The position numbers and the translations under genes were made by a program. Of a DNA stretch of 64,000 bases, positions 36,774 to 46,300 are shown one piece after another (position 1 is the stretch's first letter; each line of letters starts with the position of its first letter). The notes beneath the pieces are model-generated. The model saw only the letters and a list, made by a program, of their open reading frames with translations. It made no database searches and was not told the DNA's origin. The DNA is from Clostridium saccharoperbutylacetonicum N1-4(HMT). Its GTDB lineage: Bacteria; Bacillota; Clostridia; Clostridiales; Clostridiaceae. The DNA lies in contig NC_020291.1 in NCBI RefSeq assembly GCF_000340885.1, positions 400,501 through 464,500 on the forward strand. Direction: 5' to 3'.

Positions 36774-37472
36774 TTACCATTCTATTTGAGAAGCAGGAAG
36801 TATATTCGAATTTTCAAATACAGACTCAATACTGCCATCTTTAACTTTAATTACTTTATGGGACATATATTTTATTGCATCATTATGTGTAACTATAATA
36901 ATAGTAGTACCATATATTTTATTTACGTCCTCTAGTAATTGAAGAATTTCTTTGGATGTTTTATAATCTAATGCACCAGTGGGTTCATCACATAATAAAA
37001 GTTTTGGATTCTTTATAAGAGCTCTGGCGATAGCTGTCCTTTGCTGTTGCCCACCAGATAAATGCTTTGGAAGTTTGTTTCTATGATCCCATAATCCTAA
37101 AGTTTTAAATAGATTTTCTTTATTTAGTGGATTTTTTGTTAAATATTCACATACTTCTACATTTTCCATAACAGTTAAGTTAGGGACGAGATTATAAAAT
37201 TGAAATATGAATCCAAGATGGCTTCGTCTAAAACTTGATAATTCCTTTGGAGATGCATTTGAAAGATTAATATTATCAATTATTATAATTCCAGAATCGA
37301 TAGTTTCTAATCCTCCGATTATATTCAGTAAAGTCGATTTACCAGATCCCGAAGGGCCTAATATCGTACAAATTTTACCTTTCTCTAAATCAAAGCTAGC
37401 TCCCTTAAGAACTTGTACTAAGCTATCTCCTTCACCATATGACTTTTTTACATCAGTAACATTTAAAAACAT
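36774..37472 (-). CDS. ABC transporter ATP-binding protein (MacB/LolD type)
   Basis: A 232-residue nucleotide-binding subunit, the usual length for this class. It has Walker A GPSGSGKST (~40-48), the Q-loop region FIFQFYNLVPNLTV, signature LSGGQQQRTAIARAL, and Walker B LLLCDEPTGALD. The LVPNLTV..N stretch and the closing DEPTGALD are typical of the MacB/LolD group that pairs with FtsX-like permeases. The gene is second in a three-gene minus-strand operon, 15 bases after the adaptor stop and 24 bases before the permease. GGAG lies 8 bases before the ATG. It powers export of the unknown cargo at the cytoplasmic face of the membrane. Confidence 0.93.
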   Translation of the reverse strand: MFLNVTDVKKSYGEGDSLVQVLKGASFDLEKGKICTILGPSGSGKSTLLNIIGGLETIDSGIIIIDNINLSNASPKELSSFRRSHLGFIFQFYNLVPNLTVMENVEVCEYLTKNPLNKENLFKTLGLWDHRNKLPKHLSGGQQQRTAIARALIKNPKLLLCDEPTGALDYKTSKEILQLLEDVNKIYGTTIIIVTHNDAIKYMSHKVIKVKDGSIESVFENSNILPASQIEW

Positions 37473-37487
37473 AATAAATACTCCTTA

Positions 37488-38849
37488 TTATTTGATTTTT
37501 ATTTTACTACCAGATTTATAGTCAAGTGGCTTAGTTAAAATTATAAGATTGTCTGTAATTTCTTCTCCGCTGATTTCTGCATAAAGATCATTTTGACTAC
37601 CTACAGTTACTGGAATTTGTCTAATTGTATAATCATTAGAATTAGTATTTTTTTCAGCTATATAAAGGCAATTATTATCATCAGAATTTTTAAAAATACT
37701 TTCACAAGGAACAGTATAAACATCTGGAGCTTCATCTAAAATAATATTTATATTTGCATTCATTCCTAATTTAAATGCATCTACTGGATTATCTGTATCT
37801 ATAGTTACTTTATATTTAGATTCTTTATTATTAGAATCATCATCTAACTTGAGTTGATTATCGTCTTTCTCAGAGACTTGATTGATTTTAGACACTTTAC
37901 CATAAAACAATTGATTTCCTGTAGAGTCGGTTCTAATTTTAGCAACTTGTCCAATTTGAATTTTTGAAATGTCTGCTTCATTTACAGAAGCAACTACCTT
38001 TAAAACATCAGTGTTTTCTATTTTAAATAAATTACTTAGACTTGTATTGCCAGCAACTGCATTTACCTGCGTTATAACACCAGTAATTGGAGCTAGTATA
38101 TTACATTCATTAAGTTGTTTCTTCTTTTCATCAAGGTCTATTTGGTCAGACTTATCATTGCATTTACTAAGAGCACTGTTATAATCAGTTTCAGCGTTTT
38201 TTAAGTTGTAACTAGCTTCTTGTCTAAGATTATCTAATTTAGTAAGTGCAGCATTATAAGTAATTTGAGCATGTTCAAAATCAGTTTTATATGCTCTTAA
38301 ATCCTGATCAGATATCCCATTTTGATCATGTAAGGTATTGTAAGCTTCAAATGATTTTTTTTTGTCTTCTAAGTTAAGTTTAGCAGTTTCAATATCAGCT
38401 TTAGCTTGTACAATATCAGAATTATTATCCTCAACACTTAACTTTGAAGCATGATCATATGCGTCTTTAGCTTTAGATAATGTAGATTTGTTTATTTCAT
38501 TATTTGTATTAATTTTTTCTTCTAGTTTATTTATAGAATTCATTAAGTCAGTAGAATCTATAGTTGCAAGTATATCTCCTTGCATAACATAATCGCCTCG
38601 TTTTACATTTACATTTTTAATAGTGCTATTAACTGTTGAATACACATCAATAGATTTTTCACTTTCAATAGAACCTTTAACATCTAGGCTGTTTATATTA
38701 TTGCTTTTTTGCAACAGTAGATAAGAATCAGTCGGGATAGTTTGAGGCATAGATGAAATGAAATATATTATTGTAGCTACAACTACAATGGTAAACAAAA
38801 TCAATATTAAAAAATATTTTTTTTTAATGATTTCTATTGGTTTAAACAC
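37488..38849 (-). CDS. HlyD/MacA-like membrane-fusion (adaptor) protein
   Basis: A 453-residue protein with one N-terminal membrane anchor (~13-32), a first biotinyl-lipoyl half around VKRGDYVMQGDILATIDSTD, and a long coiled-coil hairpin (~95-250) rich in Lys, Glu, Ala and Asn. The second lipoyl half is around CNILAPITGVITQVNAVAGN, followed by a beta-barrel region. In Gram-positive bacteria such adaptors sit outside the membrane and cooperate with MacB-like permeases. Translation starts at GTG 38849, supported by AGGAGG 7-8 bases upstream. The gene is the first of the operon, driven by the promoter at 38910-38938 and divergent from cluster 2. Confidence 0.88.
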   Translation of the reverse strand: MFKPIEIIKKKYFLILILFTIVVVATIIYFISSMPQTIPTDSYLLLQKSNNINSLDVKGSIESEKSIDVYSTVNSTIKNVNVKRGDYVMQGDILATIDSTDLMNSINKLEEKINTNNEINKSTLSKAKDAYDHASKLSVEDNNSDIVQAKADIETAKLNLEDKKKSFEAYNTLHDQNGISDQDLRAYKTDFEHAQITYNAALTKLDNLRQEASYNLKNAETDYNSALSKCNDKSDQIDLDEKKKQLNECNILAPITGVITQVNAVAGNTSLSNLFKIENTDVLKVVASVNEADISKIQIGQVAKIRTDSTGNQLFYGKVSKINQVSEKDDNQLKLDDDSNNKESKYKVTIDTDNPVDAFKLGMNANINIILDEAPDVYTVPCESIFKNSDDNNCLYIAEKNTNSNDYTIRQIPVTVGSQNDLYAEISGEEITDNLIILTKPLDYKSGSKIKIK

Positions 38850-38909
38850 AGAAAGACCTCCTATTTTTCGTAAAAATATAATAATTTTACAATATTGCTT
38901 AACAATTAC

Positions 38910-38938
38910 ATGATAGTTTAACTTTTAAATGATGTCAA
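38910..38938 (-). promoter_or_regulatory. Predicted sigma-A promoter of the exporter operon
   Basis: On the minus strand, TTGACA (38938-38933, perfect consensus) is followed by 17 bases and TATCAT (38915-38910). Transcription would start near 38903, about 54 bases before the GTG start. The neighbouring TTAATTAATTAATT tract at 38948-38961 is self-complementary and could be an operator, though such tracts are common in AT-rich DNA. Confidence 0.65.
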
Positions 38939-39137
38939 TAATCAATATTAATTAATTAATTGAAAATCAAATTATAAATAAATGTTATAGTTGTTAAAAT
39001 TTATATGACAATAAAGGAGTAACTATTCAGCTGCTTCAAATATAATATATTACATTGTTAGTATGACAAATATATTTTGATTTGAAATTAATTATAAAGT
39101 TGCATGAATATATATTTAATTACTAAAAAATACAATA

Positions 39138-39166
39138 TTTACTTAGATTTGAAGTGGTGATATAAT
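39138..39166 (+). promoter_or_regulatory. Predicted promoter of cluster 2
   Basis: TTTACT (39138-39143), 17 bases, then a perfect TATAAT (39161-39166). Transcription would begin near 39173, giving a leader of about 160 bases before the first gene at 39333. The intervening leader contains no supported ORF. Confidence 0.45.
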
Positions 39167-39332
39167 GAAATGGTTAACAAAATGGAAAAAAATATAAAAA
39201 CAAGTATAAAATTCAATGAATTCATATAAAAGTATTTTGATGAAATGAGGTGTATAAGTGGAAATACGTATAAAATTTGTAATATTTATAAAGAACTTTT
39301 GGTAAATGAATATTTAGATTGGAGTGATAAGT

Positions 39333-41153
39333 ATGATATGTAAAGATAGAATTATAATATTTAATGGTTTAAGTCAAAATAGATATGAATTAACAAAATA
39401 TCTTAATTTAAAGAAGAACAAAAAAATTATTTTAGTTGAATGTAAATCCGAAAAATATGACGAAGAATTTTCAATTAATGTATATAGTAGTGAAAGTAAA
39501 GAGGAAAATTTACAAATTGAAAATGCAATTATGGAAAAATGTCAGATAAAACTTAGGAAAGACTATGATGGTTTATATCATATGATGGATAGAGTATGTT
39601 TAAGTTGTGCATCAGTTATTTTTAAAAATAAAGCTTTTTCATCAACTAAAGAAAAATACAATATTAACGAATTAATGATGAAGCTAAATATAAAAGAGCA
39701 ATTCACACCATTTTTTATGAAGTTTTTAAATATTCTACAAGAAAATGGATATTTAAATTATGATAATGACGAAATAACAGTTTTAAAATCCATAGAAGAT
39801 ATACCAGAAGCAAAAATAATTCTAGATAATTTTACAGAGGAACAAAAGAAATTTGCTCCATATGTGGAATTATTAATTTACTGTGCCTCAAAGTATGAAA
39901 GAGTTTTTTCGGGTGAAATTCCAGCTAATGAGGTTATATATCCAACTGGTGAATTTAATATGCTTGATGATGTTGATAGCAAGATGCCGCTTTCAACTAA
40001 AAGATATATATATGGTGATGTGTTGGCGGATATAATAAATAATTTCGTCAGTAAAAAGAAGAAGAAAGTAAGAATACTTGAAATTGGAGCTGGTACTGCT
40101 GAACTTACAACAAAAATTCTTTCTCGTATTAAGGACGTTGATAATATAGAATACTGCTTTACTGATATTGGACAATCATTTGTAGCAAAGGCAAAAATTA
40201 ATGCAGAAGTAAATGGATATAAATTCATGAATTTTAAAAAACTCGATATATCAGCAGATATAGAACAACAAGGATTCAATGAGAATAGTTTTGATATTAT
40301 CATCAGCTATGATGTTTTACAGGCCACTAACTCTATTGAGAAGTCATTAAAAAATATTAAAAAAATGTTAGTTCCAGGAGGAATATGTGCACAAGTTCAA
40401 AGTTATGATGATCATGATATTGATAATTTGATATATGGTTTGTCTCCTGGATGGTGGAATTTTACAATAGATCCTATAAGAGGAAAGAGGATAACTATGC
40501 ATCCTCAAGAATGGCAAAAAATACTTGAAAATGTTGGATTCAACAATGTACAAGTTTTACCAGAGGAAATTGAACTATCAGATGCAGGTGTTTTCTTGTC
40601 ATTCAAGCCATATGAAAAAAATATAGATAATAATAAAATTCTATATAATCAATTAAAAAATAACTTATTAAAAAAATTACAGTCTGTAAATGAAGAATGT
40701 TCCATAGAATTTATTAATTCATTTGATAAAGAAGATATTGATGCTTATATGTCTAAGTTAAGCTTATCTGAAAATGATGAGGTACTATACAAAGATAATC
40801 CCCAAAATATAAGAGAAAACGAATATATTGATGTGACTAATGACTTGGAATCAAAGCTTTTTGAAATTTTAAAGACAATATTTGGAGTTGAAGATATAGC
40901 TATAAACGATGAATTACAAAAACTAGGATTGGATTCATTATCAGGATTGCTTTTGATATCTAAATTAAGACAAGAGTTTAAGGTGGAATTAAATATGAAA
41001 GACTTTTATAGTTTTGAGACTGTTTTTGATATTGCTGAATATATAAAATCTGTAGATATTAAGGATATAGATTTGCAAGACGTAGAAATTGAAAGTAAAG
41101 AAGAGAATAAAATTGGAAGTAATGATATTAGCGAATTAATGGATCTTCTATAG
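39333..41153 (+). CDS. Free-standing PKS-type C-methyltransferase fused to an acyl carrier protein (cMT-ACP)
   Basis: A 606-residue protein. The first ~240 residues resemble the helical lid that precedes methyltransferase domains embedded in polyketide synthases (FSGEIPANEVIYPTGEF is the 'L.GE..P.E..FP.G' lid motif). The SAM-binding core follows with ILEIGAGTAELT (~247-258), an acidic motif IIISYDVL, and GLSPGWWNF as in PKS methyltransferases. The last ~80 residues are an ACP (GLDSLSG, Ser535). It should methylate the alpha carbon of an ACP-bound beta-keto chain using SAM. It lacks KS and AT, so it must act in trans or as a split piece of a module. The ATG at 39333 is preferred over the in-frame GTG at 39324 because GGAGTG at 39321-39326 is spaced correctly for the ATG. 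It is the first gene of cluster 2. Confidence 0.82.
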   Translation: MICKDRIIIFNGLSQNRYELTKYLNLKKNKKIILVECKSEKYDEEFSINVYSSESKEENLQIENAIMEKCQIKLRKDYDGLYHMMDRVCLSCASVIFKNKAFSSTKEKYNINELMMKLNIKEQFTPFFMKFLNILQENGYLNYDNDEITVLKSIEDIPEAKIILDNFTEEQKKFAPYVELLIYCASKYERVFSGEIPANEVIYPTGEFNMLDDVDSKMPLSTKRYIYGDVLADIINNFVSKKKKKVRILEIGAGTAELTTKILSRIKDVDNIEYCFTDIGQSFVAKAKINAEVNGYKFMNFKKLDISADIEQQGFNENSFDIIISYDVLQATNSIEKSLKNIKKMLVPGGICAQVQSYDDHDIDNLIYGLSPGWWNFTIDPIRGKRITMHPQEWQKILENVGFNNVQVLPEEIELSDAGVFLSFKPYEKNIDNNKILYNQLKNNLLKKLQSVNEECSIEFINSFDKEDIDAYMSKLSLSENDEVLYKDNPQNIRENEYIDVTNDLESKLFEILKTIFGVEDIAINDELQKLGLDSLSGLLLISKLRQEFKVELNMKDFYSFETVFDIAEYIKSVDIKDIDLQDVEIESKEENKIGSNDISELMDLL

Positions 41154-41301
41154 TATTTAAGCTGTAATAATTACAGAGATTAAAAAAGAGTAGTAATACT
41201 AAAATATACGGATATAAGAATGTAATTATAAGAATGAATATAATTTAGTCTAATTATTATAAGAGATTATTTATTAGAAAATGTAAGGAGTATGGTTAAG
41301 A

Positions 41302-42537
41302 ATGAAGAAAGAAATTTATGAAGTTGGAGAGATACCACCATTAGGATATGTACCATCAAAGATGTATGCATGGACATTAAGAAGTGATAGGCTAGGGGAA
41401 CCTATCAATGCATACAAGAGGGAGATTGTAGATGTTCCTAATCCAAAATCAAATGAGTTAATTATTTTTAATATGGCTTCTGGTATTAATTATAATGGTG
41501 TATGGGCTGCCATAGGGAAACCAAAGGATATAATAAATACTCATCATCAGTTTGAAGACCCACAAGACTTCTTGATTTGTGGTAGTGAATCAAGTGGAAT
41601 TGTTTATGCGGTTGGAGATGAAGTTAAGGACTTTAATGTTGGAGATGAAGTAATCTGCATAGGAGTTCAATATGATAAAAATTGTAAAGTTTACAAAAAA
41701 GCTAATGATCCTCGTACAAGTCCATCATTTAGAATATGGGGGTATGAAGGAAATTGGGGAGCTTTTGCACAATTTTCTAAAGTATTAGATGTGCAATGTA
41801 CCAAGAAACCAAAAGCATTGAGCTGGGAAAAAGCAGCTTCGATTACGTCTACAGGTGCAACAGCATACAATATGCTCAATCATTGGAAGGGCAACGAAAT
41901 TCAAAAGGAGGATGTAGTACTTGTTTGGGGAGGAGCCGGTGGACTCGGAAGCATGGCAATACAAATTGTGAAAGCATTAGGAGGAATTCCAATAGCGGTT
42001 GTTTCGACTGAGGAAAGAGGTAAATATTGCATCGGTCTAGGTGCAAAAGGATATATTAATAGAACAAAATATGAACATTGGGGAATTCTTGGAGAAGAAT
42101 TAGGTGAAAATCAAGTTTTATATAAAAAATGGTTAAAGAGTGTATTAAAATTTAGGCGAGAAATATGGAATATTGTAGGTGAAAGAAAAAATCCACAAAT
42201 AGTAATAGAGCACCCAGGAGCGGATACTTTACCTACATCAATATTTGTATGTGATAACAAAGGGATGGTTGTACTTTGTGGTGCAACAACAGGATATATA
42301 GGTTCGCTTGATTTAAGATATCTTTGGCTTAATCTTAAAAGACTGCAAGGTTCTCATGCAGCTACAATTGAGGATGTTGAAAGTTTACTAGATTTAATTA
42401 TGGATGGATGTGTGAATATACCTAAAATCAATACGTATCAGTTTGAAGATATTCCTAAAATACATCAGGATATATATACTAATTCAGCAGCTGATGGAAA
42501 TATGGTAGTTGTTATTGGAGCAAAAAACTTCAAGTAG
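41302..42537 (+). CDS. ccr: Crotonyl-CoA carboxylase/reductase (CCR) homologue
   Basis: A 411-residue medium-chain dehydrogenase/reductase with the CCR signature rather than that of a simple quinone reductase: SKMYAWTLRSDRLGEP near the start, INYNGVWAA, RIWGYEGNWGAFAQF, a VWGGAGGLGSMA nucleotide site, VIEHPGADTL and LQGSHAATIED. CCRs reduce crotonyl-CoA or longer enoyl-CoAs with NADPH and fix CO2 to give ethylmalonyl- or alkylmalonyl-CoA. Residues matching the catalytic set described for the Kitasatospora enzyme are Asn65, Glu149 and His352; the Phe before the Glu is Tyr148 here. In cluster 2 the likely customer is the cis-AT domain at 53601. AAGGAG at 41285 is the ribosome site. The alternative, a plain enoyl reductase acting in trans, is less likely given the retained carboxylation residues. 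Confidence 0.85.
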   Translation: MKKEIYEVGEIPPLGYVPSKMYAWTLRSDRLGEPINAYKREIVDVPNPKSNELIIFNMASGINYNGVWAAIGKPKDIINTHHQFEDPQDFLICGSESSGIVYAVGDEVKDFNVGDEVICIGVQYDKNCKVYKKANDPRTSPSFRIWGYEGNWGAFAQFSKVLDVQCTKKPKALSWEKAASITSTGATAYNMLNHWKGNEIQKEDVVLVWGGAGGLGSMAIQIVKALGGIPIAVVSTEERGKYCIGLGAKGYINRTKYEHWGILGEELGENQVLYKKWLKSVLKFRREIWNIVGERKNPQIVIEHPGADTLPTSIFVCDNKGMVVLCGATTGYIGSLDLRYLWLNLKRLQGSHAATIEDVESLLDLIMDGCVNIPKINTYQFEDIPKIHQDIYTNSAADGNMVVVIGAKNFK

Positions 42538-42600
42538 AATTTAGAAATCTGACAAGCTTATATGATGATTTTTTATATGAAGAAGGGAAAGAAAATTAAT

Positions 42601-43347
42601 ATGGAAAATAATTGGATAAAAGTCAGCTCTAAGAGAGTGGATTCAAAATATAAGTTGATATGTATTCCTTATGCAGGTTCAGGTTCAAATATATTTTATA
42701 AATGGCAGAAAGTTATTGGAAAAGATGTAGAAATCTTGCCTGTACAATTACCAGGAAGAGAAAAAAGAATTACTGAAGAGTGCATGACAGATTGTGAAAA
42801 GGTAGTCGAAGGTATAGCAGGACAATTAATTAATTTAATTGATGGCCATGAATTTGCAATATTTGGACATAGTATGGGAGGCATAATAGCATATGAGTTA
42901 TGTAGACAGCTTCAGAAGAAATACAATATTTCTCCTAAAATATGTTTTATATCTGCATCTCATATTGATGCAGACAATGAAAAAATATATTTAAGTAAAT
43001 TAGATAATGAAGCGTTTGTCCAAAAGTTAAGACAGTATGGAGGCATTAACGATGAAATTTTAAAATATCCTGAATTTTTTGATGTTTTCGTAAAAATATT
43101 GAAGAATGATTTTAGATTAATAGAGAATTATACTATTCCAGAAGATGACAAGGTTATTCATGTACCTATACGAAATTATATTGGAACAGATGATAATTTA
43201 ATGAAAATGGAAAAGATGAATGACTGGAGAGAATATACTGATTTAGGGTATACATATCGCATATTTAATGGAAATCATTTTTTTATTTCAGATGAGGCAA
43301 ATATGAAAGAAATATGTAGTGATATTTGCAAATATTTATCAAAATAG
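42601..43347 (+). CDS. Type II (editing) thioesterase
   Basis: A 248-residue alpha/beta hydrolase of the external thioesterase family (GrsT/SrfAD type). It has IPYAGSGSNIF and VQLPGREKR near the N-terminus, nucleophile GHSMGG (Ser91), and NGNHFFI (His226). These enzymes remove stalled or wrongly primed acyl groups from carrier proteins and keep PKS/NRPS lines running. AAGAAGGGA at 42580 supports the ATG at 42601; an in-frame ATG at 42562 would add 13 residues absent from the family. The gene sits between the CCR homologue and the first NRPS gene, with 8 bases to the next ATG. Confidence 0.9.
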   Translation: MENNWIKVSSKRVDSKYKLICIPYAGSGSNIFYKWQKVIGKDVEILPVQLPGREKRITEECMTDCEKVVEGIAGQLINLIDGHEFAIFGHSMGGIIAYELCRQLQKKYNISPKICFISASHIDADNEKIYLSKLDNEAFVQKLRQYGGINDEILKYPEFFDVFVKILKNDFRLIENYTIPEDDKVIHVPIRNYIGTDDNLMKMEKMNDWREYTDLGYTYRIFNGNHFFISDEANMKEICSDICKYLSK

Positions 43348-43355
43348 GAGGTACA

Positions 43356-46300
43356 ATGCAAATGAAATCAAAACAGTTGGTTGCAATCGAAAATCTAGAT
43401 AAATATTGGGATGAATATCTATATTCATATGAACATCATGAATATATTGATTTATATCAGGATGGTAATGTTTCAGATAATGATTCACAAAGATGTATCA
43501 TAGAATTTAATAATAATATTTATAAGAAGATTAAGGAATTTGCAAAAATTAGAAAAATTGAATTTTCTGTATTATTCAATGCTATGTGGGGATTTATGCT
43601 TGAACGTTATAACAATAAAAAAGATGTTGTATTTGGAAATCTAATATCAATAAAATCTCCCAATAGAGAATTAAATATTAATGTTATTATACCAGTTCGT
43701 GTAGATTGTACAGAAAATATAAGGATATTAGATTGTATAGATAAAATTCAGAAGTCAGCAGACTCACATATAAATAACTTACCTTCATTAGCTAATGATA
43801 ATAATTTATATATATTGAAGAGAAAATTTATTGATCATATCATTGCTTTTGAATCTGATATAAATGAAACAAATAATAATATTTCGTTAGAATATAACTT
43901 ATTTTTAACAGTAATATGTGGTGAATCACTAAATTTAGATTTTAGATATATCAAAACAAAATATAGCGAGAAATCAATAAAAAATATGGTTTGCCATCTA
44001 GAAAGAATAGCTGAGCAGATAATAAAAAATCCGGAAGCAAGTACTAATACAATTGAATTACTTACTCAAGAAGAAAAACATAAGATTTTATCAGAATATA
44101 ATTCACAATATAATGCATCATTCAAAAGTATTGTAACGTTATTTAAAGAAAATGTAAAAAAGTATCCAGATAACATTGCAGTAACGATTGGAGAAAGATC
44201 GATTACTTATATGGAGTTGGATAGTTATTCTGATGAATTTGCAGCATTTCTTATTAAAAAGGGAGTAACTAAGGAAAGTATAGTAGCAATTTTTGCAGAA
44301 CGTAAGATTGAGACTATAGTAGGAATTGTGGGAATTCTAAAATCTGGAGGTGCATATCTTCCAATTGATATCGATTATCCTCAAGAAAGAATTGAATATA
44401 TTATAGAAAATGCAAAAGTTAAATGTATTGTTGGTGGAACTACATTAAGCAAAGTTCCAAATAACATAGTGAAAGTAGATTTATTTAGTAAAGATTCATA
44501 TGTTGAAAATGATTATTCAATTGAATATAAAGCATCACCCAACTCACTAGCATATGTAATGTATACTTCTGGGACTACTGGAACCCCTAAGGGTGTCATG
44601 GTAGAACATAAAAGTGTTATCAGACTGGTTAAGGATACAAATTATGTTGAATTTAAAGAAGATGATGTAGTTCTTCAAACTGGATCTATTGTGTTTGATG
44701 CATCAACTTTTGAAATATGGGGAGCTTTACTTAATGGAAGTACACTTTGTTTAGTTAATAAAATGGATATGTTGGATACATCAAAGTTGAAATCTGTTAT
44801 TGAGTATAAAAAAATTACTATAATGTTTTTAACACCATCTTTGTTTAAACTATTAGTGGAGGATGATATTTCATTATTTAAAAATGTGCGTGAACTTGTT
44901 GTAGGTGGAGATAAAATGCCATGCAAGCAAGCAACTCAAATTATTAATAAATACAAAGCACTAAAACTTGTAAATGGATATGGTCCTACAGAAAATACTA
45001 CCTTCTCAACATGTTTTTTAGTAGACAAACCATATGAAAATAGCATTCCAATTGGTAAACCAATTACAAATTCAACTGCATATATAATTGATTGTTTTGG
45101 TAACTTACAATTTATGGGGCTTTCTGGGGAATTATATGTAGGTGGTGTTGGAGTTGCTAGAGGATATATAAATAATACGGAGCTTACTAATGAAAAGTTT
45201 GTAGTATTGCCATTTATATCAAAAGATTATCTTTATAAAACAGGAGATATTGTAAAAATGATGCAGGATGGCAATATTATGTTTTTAGGTAGAAGGGATA
45301 ATCAAGTTAAAATTAGAGGATTTAGAATAGAATTAAATGAGATAGAAAATAGGCTTTTATCATATGAACAGATAAATGACGCAGTAGTTAAAATTTGCAG
45401 CAATAATAACTCAGATGAATATATTTGTGCTTATGTTACCGGTAATAATATAGATTGTAATAAAGTCAAAGAATATCTTAGAAAGTTCTTACCAGAATAT
45501 ATGATTCCTAATTATATAATAACATTAAGCAACCTTCCACTTACAATAAATGGAAAAGTGGACAAGGATGCGTTAGAACTACCAGTGAATTTTTGTGAAA
45601 ATGCAACTAATGAACCTATAAATGATTTAGAAAGATCAATGTGTGATATATGGAAAAAAATATTACAACATAATGCAATAAATGTTGATGATGATTTTTT
45701 TGAAATGGGAGGAGATTCTTTAAAAGTAATGGCGTTTATATCAGAAGCCCAAAAAAGAGGTCTTAAATTATCTTTTACGGATATTTATAAATACACTTCT
45801 ATACGAGAATTAGTATCAAATAAAAAAGTGCAAATTATTGGAATACCAAAGGTAAAGGACAAAGATAATCTTAGATTATCTTTTGCACAGGAAGGAATCT
45901 GGTTTAATAGTAAAATTGAGCCTATATATAATGTTGTTCTTAGTGTATCAATAAATAAGAAGCCACTTGATATTGCTATATTAAAGAAAGCCATAGAGAT
46001 TGTAATAAAAAACAATCAAGAATTAAGAACAATTATTATTGAAAAAGATTATGTTCCTTATCAAAAAGTATATGATGAGGTTATTTCAGATATTACCTAT
46101 GAAAAACATTTAGATAAAACTGAGCAGGAATTGAGAAAGTTCTTTGAACATCAAGAAACATATAGAGAATATAAATTAGATGAAGCACCTTTATTTCATT
46201 TTAGAATAGGTGAAAGTGGTGATGGTTCTATAATACTCACAATCGGAACACATCATGTTTTAGCAGATGCATATGCAATTAATATAATTTTGGAAGAGAT

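Noticed and set aside
37207..37521. 104-codon plus-strand ORF
   Set aside because: It is the antisense shadow of the ABC ATPase Walker A region, with no independent signal.
41160..41180. CTGTAAT-A-ATTACAG inverted repeat after the cMT-ACP gene as a terminator
   Set aside because: The stem is seven bases around one base, with no T tract. At most it is a small protein-binding site, and the genes on both sides look co-transcribed.
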